Source: Aphanomyces cochlioides (Eukaryota; Oomycota; Saprolegniomycetes; Saprolegniales; Verrucalvaceae). From it: 64,000 nucleotides of DNA. Below the pieces are notes generated by a model. The model was given only the letters and a program-made list of their open reading frames with translations, did not search any database and was not told the origin of the DNA. Below are positions 47,073-57,517 of this stretch, piece after piece. The stretch covers positions 2,480,001-2,544,000 of the forward strand of contig JAHQRK010000003.1 in assembly GCA_019828595.1 (NCBI GenBank), given 5' to 3'. Numbering within the stretch: position 1 is the stretch's first letter; each line of letters opens with the position of its first letter. The position numbers were made by a program, and so were the translations under genes.

Positions 47073-48128
47073 GCCTGTTGTCTCTCGTTTATAACCTCTG
47101 TAAATACATCGTTGCCCACGTCGAGTCCCAAGTCTTGGCGACAGGCGTCATATTTCATGCCCAAAGACAGACTCCACGATTCCCCTGTCAAGGAGCTAAG
47201 TGTCGTGAGATCCATCAAGTTGTCGGCAGTTGACTGCTACACCAGGCTGACCAAGCACCACAACTTGGAAGCGGCAATCGTGTACGTTCTTGTGGATCGT
47301 CAAGGGCAGCCGTACAAATAACATCGGCCGATACCGAGCTGATGGCATCCGATCGTGTTGTGGACTTCAACAGAGCCGCCAGCATACGCTCAAACCTCTA
47401 GCATTCTCATGGGTCATCTTACCTCCCAGCTAGTCGTCAAACCAAGGCAGGCCCCCCTGTTTGTGGAAGCGAATGAATCGATTGCACCACTTGGCACATC
47501 AAGAACAGAGGCGCTCGTTTTGTGATATTGTACCGTACCTCAAAGGTGATGTGAGGTTGGTGCGTGGCATCGAATCCACATCAGAGAGGCGCTCACAGCA
47601 AGATCCAAGTCTTCGCTCGGTAAATGTCGCCCCAACGACTAATGTCCGCTTGAAGGCACTCAATCGTATCCTCTTCATGGACCATCTGGACGCGGAGTCT
47701 CGAAACGACACATTGTCAAGAAAACATTGTTTCCCCCATGCTACAAATTGAGGCGACGACCAAGAACAACTTTCTATCTCGAGAGATACGTGCCTGGTCC
47801 GATGGGTTGAGCGTTAGAGCGTCGATCATGAACATGACTGTCGATTCCGTGGCACCAGAGGAAGGCAGCATGACGTCATGGCGAGCTAGCTTGTTGTTGG
47901 AGATCGGTGAGAGAGAGCTTGTGATAGTTACGATTTCATGGAGATGAACACTTGTGCGTTCGTTGAAACCCCCAAGCATTTGTTTGCTTGTCAAGTTGCG
48001 CTGTGCTGCAGGCGATTCTTCCGCCCCTTGCTGAGTCCATGATGAGGTCCATGCAGGAGGTAACGACGTACCCTTCAACGCTTCAAGCGTGCAAGATTTA
48101 TTGATTACAGTATGGCAAACGAATGCAA
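47073..48128. other. Spacer between POT copies A and B
   Basis: About 1.05 kb. The open frames here (47461-47751 on plus, 47716-48078 on minus) show no recognisable similarity and no start context I can defend. The convergent 3' ends of copies A and B flank it. Confidence 0.3.
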
Positions 48129-49982
48129 CTAAGCGACGCTGATGCGTGCTTTTTCAGCTTCCAAGTACGTGCTTTCCTTGTCGGCATTGACAGCTTCGTC
48201 GGAGCTTCCAGAGGTAGACATGCCAAAGTTCATGCTGCGCATGAGCAAGACGAACGCGACGGTGTTGACGATCGAGACAGCCCCGACGGTGTAAAACATG
48301 TACTCCAAGTGGCCGTCGTTCAAGTCGTCGGGATGCACTTTTGGAACAAGAGCGTGAAGATGGACGTGACGTTACTGCCCATGGACGTCATGAAGAGGTA
48401 GATGGCCATCGACGTACTCTTGAGGACGTCGGCACTTCCGAGTAAAAGACATCGTACGCCGTGACGTTGATCAAGCATTCCGCCAAACCGACCAATGCAT
48501 ACATGGGAATGCTCCATCCCCAAGCGACGTTGTTCATCGGGAGCGACGAACTGGCATCGAGAATGACATCCAAATTGACCCGTCGCGTTGGGCAGCAAGA
48601 CAGGGTCGGCATTCGGGCGGATCGTTTCAAACGCGGCGGTGAAGAACATGGAGAACGACGCGACGATCAAACCAGTCGTCGCCTTGCCGAAACGAGATGG
48701 CACCTTGCCCGTCCACTTCTTGTAGAGAGGATACGCGATTTGGTCCAAGATGGGGATCATGATGACAATCGAAATCGGGTCAAACACACCGAGGACAGCA
48801 CCCGAGAGCTGCGTCGAGTCGCGTTCGTTCCCGAAGCGCAAGTCCGTTTGTTGGGCAATCGATTGAAAGTTGGCATCCGTTTGATCGTACACGCAGTTCC
48901 AGATGACCAAGAAGGCGGCAAACGGCAAGACACGGACGATCTTCTTGATGTCGTTCACGTCCGAGTCGTTCAAGTTGCCGCCATTCGACAGCTTGGCGTT
49001 GTCCATGTTGTTAAACAAGCGACCAAAGAGCGCCCAGCAGAGCACACCCACAAGGGCAAACGCACCCGCGAGGTAGCTCAAAGCAAGACGTTACTTGCTA
49101 CCGTCCTTGAGGAAGACAGCGATCAAGTTGACAATGAACGAGAGCATGAACGCCACAAAGCCGAGCACGGAGAAGCGGGCGGCCGTGCTGCGCGAGAAAC
49201 TGCCAACCAACACCTTGACCATCTTGGACATGGCTTGGCTTTGCGGGGGAAACTTGATGTACCGAGGGCTGCCGATGAAGAATGTGATTAACGCAAAGAT
49301 GAAAGCACCCGCGCAGATGGTGAACGTCGCAAAGTAACCATATTCCTTGGGGATCGCACCGGAGCCCTTGACGCAAAGCGTGGCCAAGTAACCATACGAC
49401 ACGAGCGAGCCCGCGTTGACACATCAGTAGAAATAGCTGAAGTACGTTTGCTTTTGCGCGACCTGGTGCTCGTCGTTCGGGTCGAATTGGTCGGCGCCAA
49501 GCGTGTTCACGTTCGACGTGATCGCACCCGTACCGATACCAATGAAGACAAACAAATCAGTGATGAAGAGACCTTCCGACGTGCTCGTGCTGCCGTTCGT
49601 CGCCAAGACACTCGGATGCGACGCAATGGCGAGCAAAACATCCCCAAGCATGTACACGGTACCAAAGACAGCGATCGTCTTGAAGCGTCCCCAGCGTTCG
49701 TCAGCCATGTAGGCACCGAGCAATGGCGACATGTACACGACGGACGTCCATGTACTCTTGATACTGTTGGAGGAGACGCTGCTCCAGTGGAGCTTCTTCC
49801 CCATAAAGTTCTTCAAGCCTTGGTTGATGCCGTAATAACTCAAAACGCTCCGCAAGTTCCATGACGAGGATGAAACCACACACTTGGAAGAGCACGTTCT
49901 TGACCGCGATGGGACGGTTATCCCAAGGCGACATGTAGCCGCTGCCCGTGCCGACGACAGGGGTTGCAACTTGATCGGCCAT
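48129..49982 (-). pseudogene. POT-family transporter copy B, decayed
   Basis: Read against copies A, C and D, this minus-strand copy keeps the whole gene but has six lesions. There is one extra T in the ExxER region near 49858 (GAGCGTTTTGAG instead of GAACGTTTGAG). A Trp codon becomes TGA in the FYW signature near 49424, and a Glu-equivalent codon becomes TAA near 49094. An extra T after the ATGQ segment sits near 48580. A one-base loss occurs in the SEVP...LKS segment near 48436, and another in QKCIP...DDLND near 48335. The two gains and two losses return the end to the original frame (EKARISVA). The N-terminus is MADQVATPVVG at 49982. It cannot make a full transporter. Confidence 0.92.
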
Positions 49983-51034
49983 GCTCGACGACGTGTCCAA
50001 GCGGGATAAATTTCAAAAATGAGGATCTCGGCTCGTCCAAGCGCTTTGGGACATGGTCATGTTGGCGCGACCGCCCAATCAACCAAGCTGCTGCGACTTC
50101 GTCATGCCGTCTGTCTCGACGCGGGATGAAGCTTTGGATGCTAGCCTTCCGTTTTTGTCGCACCGTGTCCAGAAGACGAGCGGTGGACTTTCCAGTCAGG
50201 TGTTTCCATCTTGTCCATCATGAAACGCATTGACATGGAGCCGACAAGTCGATCCATCCCGAGAAATTCCATCGACATGGCGAGAGCAAACGGGAGGAAA
50301 CACTCGAAGGAAGGCGGTGAAGAGCGTCAAGAGCGTGTCGTGGAAAGCCACACTGGGTGAGATACATCCGATTCGGACCATGAACGCAGATGGCGAAACA
50401 AATTCCATCCAGAGTCAAACCCAGTCATTCCAGGCAACATTCCATGCTTCGACGAGGATCCTTCAATGGAAGAATGGATCCAACGCGCTTGTCAAGGCGA
50501 CGGCACATTGAAACAAACCATTCATCGATTGCAAGAGGTGGATGCACCCATACGCCAACAGCGCTCGATCCTTGCGTTTCTTTTCATGGTCTGTCGTAGG
50601 CATCAAAGCATGAATCGAGATCTCGATTGCATCAGCTTTCTTCGCGCTGGGATTACGGGGATCTGCGGGAGCCTGGGGGGATCGTGGGGGGCACGTCATT
50701 CAACTTGATCCCGACAAGAGCTCCACTTGCAGCTCTTTACTTGACGCTACAGCCTTCAAAAACTTTACGTAAGTTCACAGAGAATTTCATCAAGGATCCA
50801 CCTTGAAATTCGTCACTTGGCGCTTTTCCATTGAAATTCGCCGCGACGACGGGTCACATCCTGTGCCTCGTGGTGACGAATTTCAACAAAGTTTCGTCAC
50901 ATTTTGGAGTTTACAGCATCGGTGACAAGTCTGATAGCGCCCAAGCCCATGATGGCAGCGTCGGGAGGATGCAGGGAAACGCGTTTTTTTATGCAAAACA
51001 ACGGACGACTGTATAAACACAACGAGAGAGAGAG
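49983..51034. other. Spacer between POT copies B and C
   Basis: About 1.05 kb, holding the upstream flank of copy B. Several overlapping 60-90-codon frames are open on both strands, but none has recognisable content. No clear repeat or motif seen. Confidence 0.3.
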
Positions 51035-52903
51035 CTACCTAGGAGAGACTGACGCGGGCTTTCTCGGCGTCGACGAGATGGCTCTCTTGAAAACGCCCAG
51101 TTCGGTCTCGACCGCGTCGTTGATCTGGTTGGACGTCGACAAGCCAAAGTTCATCGAGCGCATGGTCCATGCAAACGCCACCGTGTTGAGCACGCAGACG
51201 GCGCCGACGACGTAGAACATGTACTCCAAGTGGCCGTCGTTCAAGTCGTTTGGGATGTACTTTTGGAACAAGAGCGTAAAGATGGACGTGACGTTGGACC
51301 CCATGGCGACCATGAACAAGTTGATCGCTTGCGACGTGCTCTTGAGGTACGGCGGCACTTCGCTGTAAAAGATGTCGTACGCCGTGACGTTGACCAAGCA
51401 TTCCGCCAAGCCGACGAGCGCGTACATGGGAATGCTCCATCCCCATCCAATGTTGTTCATCGGCAAGTCGGAGCTTTCATCGAGGATGACGTCCAATTGT
51501 CCCGTCGAATTGGCAATCATGATCGGGCCGGCATTGCGGCGGACAGTTTCAAAGACGCCCGTAAAGAACATGGAAAAGGTCGCGATGGCCAACCCGACCG
51601 TCGCTTTGCCGTACCGCGATGGCACTTTGCCGCTCCACTTGGTGTACAGCGGGTAGACGATTTGCTCCAAGACGGGGATCATGATGATGATCGCAATCGG
51701 GTCAAACGCGCCGAGGACAGCGCCAGAGAGCTGCGTAGAGTCGCGTTCGTTGCCAAAGCGCAAGTCGGTCTGCTGCGCAATCGATTGAAAGTTGGCGTCC
51801 GTTTGGTCGTACACGCAATCCCAAATGACCAAAAACGCGGCGAACGGCAAGATGCGGATGATCTTCTTGATGTCGTCGACGTCTTCGTCCTCTTGCGTGC
51901 CGCCTTGCGAGATCTTGGCCAAGTTCATGTCGTCATATCGACGGCCAAACACCGCCCAGAAGACGACGCCGACGACAGCAAAAGCGCCAGCGACATAACT
52001 CAGCGCCATGCGTTCATGGCTGCCATCTTTGAGGAAGACTGCGACAAAGTTGAAAATGAACGACGTGATGAATGCGGCAAAGCCATAGACGCAAAAGCGC
52101 GCCGACGTGCTCTTGGACGCGCTGCCGAGCAAAACCGTCACGAGCTTGGACATGGCTCGCCCTTGCGGCGGAATCTTGATGTACCGCGGGCTGCCGACGA
52201 TAAAGATGGCCAGCGCGACAACCATGACGCCCGTCGAGATGGCAAACGTGGCAAAGTAACCATACACTTGAGGGATCAACCCCGAGCCTTTCACACAGAG
52301 CGTCGCGAGGTAGCCGTACGAGAAGCCCGCGCCAATATTGACGCACCAGTAGAAGTAGTTGAAGTACGTGAGCTTTTGGGCGATTTGCTTGTCGTCCTTG
52401 GGGTCAAATTGGTCGGCGCCCAGCGTGAGCACGTTCGACTTGATCGCGCCCGTGCCAATCCCGATAAAGACAAAGAGACCCGTGAGGAAAAGCCCTTCCG
52501 ACGTGCTCGTGCTGCCGTTCGTGGCCAAGACGCTCGGGTGCGCCGCAACCGTCAAGAACAAATCCCCCGTCAAGTAGACAAAGCCAAAAACCAAGATCGT
52601 CTTGAACCGCCCCCACCGTTCGTCGGCCATGTACGCACCAAGCAACGGCGACATGTACACGACGGACGACCACGTGCTCTTGATACTGTTGGACGACACG
52701 GTGCTCCACCGCAGCTTCTTGCCCATGAAATTCTTCAACCCTTGGTTGATCCCATAATAACTCACACGTTCCGAGAGCTCCATGACGAGGATGAAACCAC
52801 ACACTTGGAAGAGCACGTTCGTCACTTTAAATGGACGGTTGTCCCACAACGAGACGTAGCCACCGCCCGTCCCGACGGTCGGCGTCGCAACTTGATCGGC
52901 CAT
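51035..52903 (-). CDS. POT-family transporter copy C, altered C-terminus
   Basis: An intronless gene of 622 aa with the ExxER motif (ELSERVSYYGINQG), the PTR2-type YFYWCVNIGAGFSYG and the same membrane layout as copies A and D. Third codon positions are extremely GC-rich. The last ~18 residues read FKRAISSTPRKPASVSPR. A one-base shift in the same DNA would give QESHLVDAEKARVSLS, matching the tail of the other copies. So a one-base deletion near 51090 has replaced the conserved cytoplasmic tail without shortening the protein. Transport is probably retained; tail-dependent sorting or regulation may not be. Minus strand, beside pseudogene copy B, same orientation. Confidence 0.9.
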   Translation of the reverse strand: MADQVATPTVGTGGGYVSLWDNRPFKVTNVLFQVCGFILVMELSERVSYYGINQGLKNFMGKKLRWSTVSSNSIKSTWSSVVYMSPLLGAYMADERWGRFKTILVFGFVYLTGDLFLTVAAHPSVLATNGSTSTSEGLFLTGLFVFIGIGTGAIKSNVLTLGADQFDPKDDKQIAQKLTYFNYFYWCVNIGAGFSYGYLATLCVKGSGLIPQVYGYFATFAISTGVMVVALAIFIVGSPRYIKIPPQGRAMSKLVTVLLGSASKSTSARFCVYGFAAFITSFIFNFVAVFLKDGSHERMALSYVAGAFAVVGVVFWAVFGRRYDDMNLAKISQGGTQEDEDVDDIKKIIRILPFAAFLVIWDCVYDQTDANFQSIAQQTDLRFGNERDSTQLSGAVLGAFDPIAIIIMIPVLEQIVYPLYTKWSGKVPSRYGKATVGLAIATFSMFFTGVFETVRRNAGPIMIANSTGQLDVILDESSDLPMNNIGWGWSIPMYALVGLAECLVNVTAYDIFYSEVPPYLKSTSQAINLFMVAMGSNVTSIFTLLFQKYIPNDLNDGHLEYMFYVVGAVCVLNTVAFAWTMRSMNFGLSTSNQINDAVETELGVFKRAISSTPRKPASVSPR

Positions 52904-55900
52904 CGCGACGGAAAATTCAACACTGAGGCTGTGAAACGATCGACGCGTGTGTGGCCATTTTCATGCAAGTTCTGTGGATTGTACATATTGCTCAAACACC
53001 GTCGAGGATGTGAAGCCAATCACATGACCAAGCGCCGCGGCGTCACATTACGTCCACATGTGGGACAGCCATGTGCTTGTCTGAGAAGGTAACTTTGAAC
53101 GTATGCAAGGCGGACCGACGACTCGCGCGTCGGCGTTCAGCCATGGCAATGCGATGCCTAGAGCATCGACTCGTCGCGTTGGATATGACTGCTACGTCGG
53201 ATTTGTCCACAAGGAGCTGCAACTTGAATCGACTGGACATGATGTGGGGATCACGTCGACGACTGGTGTTGAAACAGACTTTATTTCGCGGCATGCGCGT
53301 CCGCATATGGCATCATAATGCTGGAAGTGCATGCCAGGGACAATCCATACCAGCACGAGGCTCCAGGAAATGCAAGAAAGATCAAAGACGATGGAGAGTA
53401 CGAGCGCATTGCGACGAGGAGGACGGCAGGCGTCGTCGTGCCTTTTCAGGTGGCGCATGTGGAACCACGACGGCGCGATGCGCTGGATTCTTGGAGGTGG
53501 ACTCATACAGCACGTGAAACTTGAACCAGATGGACCTTCATAGTTGATCAAACTGCAGCCACGGCATGTCCAGCTAGATTACCAAGACAGGATGGAGAAA
53601 TCTCGATCGATTTGATCCCTTGCGCGCTGCATCGAGCGTTGTCTCGGGTGACATGGTATGAATTACGCTGTACCTCAGGTGGGAGACACTCTCTTTAGCT
53701 TTCATCTTGCGACCGGCCAGCGAAAGGCGCATTGTCATAGGAAGGCCATGGCGTGGGATCCACTCTACGTGACGTCGAGGCCGTCGGTCGGCGGGCCGAG
53801 TTGATCTCGGGTTCGTTTGATCCCGGCAATGCCGCACTTGTCGTTCTAGTCCTAATGCGTGCAGTTTAGTGGATGGAATGGATGCCAGCAGCGTAAGCAT
53901 GATGTCATTCTCAATCGACTCTCCAGTATCGTTATCGTTCTACTGGAGAGACTCAGTACAGTACTGCTCATAGTTCCCCGTGGAAACAATCGTATTGCCT
54001 TCCTATGAGCGGCTAGTGCTTGACGCCGCAAGAGTATTGAAGCCAACGATGTTTTGTTCTGTCGTGGCGTTACTCCGATCCCTGTCGATCACCTCAGCAC
54101 TGAACGCTTCAAGCCGAGACGGTATTTCGCCGCTGACGCACGAGTCCTTTCAACATCACGACGTGCAGCGCCTCTGCTTGTTGCGTCGCGATGGTTCACA
54201 CAGCGATCATATCTGAAATTTCCAAGCCATGACGTCATTTTGCAGGGCGATCTCGTGTTGTTGTACGGCGTGAGGAACGACCGAGGCGAACATGAATCCT
54301 CCCAGCAAACTTCTCCATCGCTTTGTGACGGCCATGACCGATGACATGTCATTCGAGTTTCTATCCAAGGCACGTACATGGTTGAGACCCAAGTTTCAAT
54401 CCAAGTCGATGGTTGACTCGACATCAAACTTTGAGTTTTGTGTCGGGCTCGTCAACCATTGTTTCTCTTGGGGGAGTTAGAATTCATGACCAAGAGTGAC
54501 TTTAGCCTTTATCGAACGAGAAATTGATGCATGGATTAGAGCGATAGCTTGCTGGGATGCTGTGGTGTTTCGACTTGAGAATGCCTTGCCTTCGGTCCAT
54601 CTTTTCCTTTGGACATGTTGACCTCTTAAACACAATATATAGTTTTATAGAGTATTTCCAGGGGACATATTTATAAATTTATACAGTTTTCATCTTTGGT
54701 GGATGAATTGCCAGAGGTAATGCCTGATGACGATGAATTTCCCTGTTGGTTGCGTCTTTGAAGACGGAGAGCCTCTTCAAAGAATAATCCGTGCCAATAA
54801 TATCAAGATTTCCATAGCTCTATCAAGATCACATAAATAGTCGATGGTTCATCAATTTTGTCGACTTCACAGCAAGGTTTAGTACGTCAGACGTCGATTC
54901 ATTTGAAGCCATGGTTCAGTTTGGTAGCCCGAGATGACGCTAATACTGTCTAAAGAAAGGCTGCAATTGTCTGGACTTGCATGGTTTTCTGTTTGAATGT
55001 ATGAAAGATATCAACAGTTCCCCTTCCTTCACAAGTATGGGGGCTATTGTACATGGCAAATGTACTTTCTACATCGACACTTTGGCACTTGAACGACCGG
55101 CTCAGAAATGCAGGATGGCTTTGCCCTCTCTACACACCCACAGAAGGAGCGTGATTCTTCACCAATTGGTTCCACACCTTCAAGATGGGCTTGCCTCAGA
55201 TCGATGGATACGAGCGAGGGGGAACATGGATAAGAAAGATTCAATGATCATCCGCAATGACGATCGTACAACAAGTGTCCCTACATTTCAAACTTTGACG
55301 TCTATAAAGTGCATCTTTGTCAATCCAAACGGAATCGAGCTCTTAATCTTTTCAAGTGTCGTTCTTCCCTATACGAGCTTCAAAGTCAGTGCTCACTTTA
55401 AACCCTGGTATGTTGGGTTAGCTGATTATCCTATTATCAAGTTGGCTTGGTCATTCAAAATGCAAGAATCTTTCACAAAGCAAGCTGAGCTGTCGACGAA
55501 CCTCCAAATTAAATACTTTATAAATTTTGAAGGTTCCCACGGGCAATCCATGGAACTTTCTGCAATCCGTGAAACATGTTTGGGATGTTGATTCCAATGA
55601 CGACTTCCTTTGTGGACACCATAAGTTTTGCAGCGGATCGTGCCGATTTCATCTGGTTTGTCGTCTCCGACTTGTCCCTTTCACCAACGGAGCACAGTTC
55701 GTCCAGGTCGTTTTCGTATGAATAACTGTATAAAATAATATCTTGCTATAATATAACAGAAAACGTATAATTTTACAGAATTTATATATAAAAAATAAAA
55801 AAAAGGTATTCTTAAAGTTGCATACATTTTCTATTTGAATATTTTACTGATGAAAAATTATTATCTTTGATGCGGATAGAAAGTGACCATATTGGAGGTT

Positions 55901-57517
55901 CACATGTTTGTTTGGATGCGGAGAACCATGTCTTGCGCGGCACTTCGCATTTCTGCATACAGTAGTCCCCCAGCCCACTCCAAACTTCGCATTTCTGCAT
56001 GTACAAAACAGTCTGGTCACGTCAAATCGAGCCCATCATCTACCGCCAACTCTGGGACGAATTGTGGGATGGACCACGGAAGGACGGATTCTTTCAAAGG
56101 AACCGTCCCACCAAGTCGATGATATTGCATTGGAAAAGCCGCGTGAGGCGCCAGTTGAAGGCAAGCAGGCATGGCTCAGAGACATGGGTATTCATGATCC
56201 GATCTCAAGTCTGCACCAGCTGCGCGAGTGGGATCGGTTGCTTTTAATTTTTCTCCCACACTCCACGTGGAAATAAAAACACCACCATGCCATTCAAACC
56301 TTGTTCAGAGCTGTGATATGGGTTGCGCATGGAAGCTCCATTCGATTGATGTCATTTCTGCTTGGACAGGATGTGTACCCGACAGCTTCGATGCCTCTTG
56401 AGCTGCCGCTATCCTCTCTCCAGCCCGAATCTATCATTTACAACTCATGGTGGTTCTGCACGCATGATAGAAAGGACACGATCACAATAATCTCTCTTGA
56501 AAATCCTTGAAACGTTCGCGACCACATGGTGCAATTTGACAAACAGCCACAAGCTGTTGAGCTATCAGGCGCTTCTTCATCTGTTCGTGAACATTTCAAT
56601 ATGTTGGTGAGAGATTTCAACGCGTTGAAAATCGATTCAAACTCGAAGACGACGGCGAGGTCGAAACTCCTCGCCAATCTCCGAGTAAATTCGTTAACCT
56701 GAACACTATCCGGATGAAATTCGTTAACCTGTCGCTGCACTGAAGTCCAAACTCAACTTGAGCACCAGAATAATTCCTTAACAGGTCTCATCAGGGCTGC
56801 GGCACAGCCTTACGGTCAAACTGCCCCCTGGTAAATATTTAAATATCCCTTTTTGGTGCACGCTGGGGGGCTCCCTCCTCATCCACCCACAGAAAACTTT
56901 TCTCGTCGCCTCCGCATTGCTCTGGTGAGTGCAATTATCCTGGGTGAATATCTTGTGTCGTCCGCGCAGTATAGGGCTTTGTCAATGAAACAGTGCATAG
57001 CTCGAGTATTATTGTGCAGCGAAACACTGTTCATGTTAACGAATGTTATCCGGATAGTGTTCAGGGTAACGAATTTTCTCCCAATCTCCACATCGCCAAC
57101 ACAATTAATAACGACGTTGCACATTGCCTCATGTTTATCGTACGTGACGTCTTGTTTTCATGCCGATGGATGGCCACAACTTATAGCAACTCATTGAGCG
57201 ACGGTGGCCCTTTGCAGCGGGGTATGGGATCCAATTTCAAGCTCGTGGGGTTGGCATCCTCTTCTTCTATCGTTCGATCGACGAACAATTTTTTTGATTT
57301 CGTAAAGCCACGAGTGGGATCGCATGGCTTTGAACTGTTGTCAATCTGGTCGTGTCCAAGTTGACGCCGCGTTTTATTGGACAACGTGGATGTGACCTTA
57401 TGTGAAAAAGCTTGAAGCAGCTCAACCCAACTGGTGCGCCTTCAAGTTTTACGAAACGTAGAGATAGGATTATCGCAGGGTGCCAGTTTTGAAATTTGCA
57501 TCGTCTAGACAAGACGC
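52904..57517. other. 4.6-kb gene-poor region between POT copies C and D
   Basis: No gene is recognised. 52904-54480 is GC-rich with overlapping short frames on both strands. 54620-55870 is AT-rich, ending in a poly-A/T stretch (55736-55806). A 204-codon plus-strand frame (54977-55591) has no recognisable motif. At 55942-56001 the 16-mer CTTCGCATTTCTGCAT occurs twice, 44 bp apart. An inverted repeat pair sits at 56687-57074. The region looks like decayed mobile or duplicated DNA. Confidence 0.4.
56687..57074. repeat. Inverted repeat pair containing TATCCGGAT
   Basis: The left arm 56687-56740 and the reverse complement of the right arm 57016-57074 share AAATTCGTTA(A/C)CCTGAA, then CACTATCCGGAT, then ATTCGTTAAC and TCGCTGCAC. 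Arms are about 54-59 bp with about 275 bp between them. ATTCGTTAACCTG occurs twice in the left arm. It could be a non-autonomous element or its terminal repeats. Confidence 0.6.

Noticed and set aside
51230..53092. 620-codon plus-strand open frame opposite POT copy C
   Set aside because: It mirrors a transporter gene with extreme GC3 bias. Its translation is a charged, low-complexity Arg/Asp/His-rich string with no domain. The same effect occurs opposite copies A (45207-46610) and D (57470-59092).
54977..55591. 204-codon plus-strand open frame
   Set aside because: No motif, signal or family resemblance, set in AT-rich gene-poor DNA. I cannot support it as a gene, though transcript data could change that.
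55905..56276. Open frames at 55883-56276 suggesting a retroelement scrap
   Set aside because: The three frames give unrelated strings. Only a short direct repeat is visible, and no reverse transcriptase, integrase or protease motif is present.
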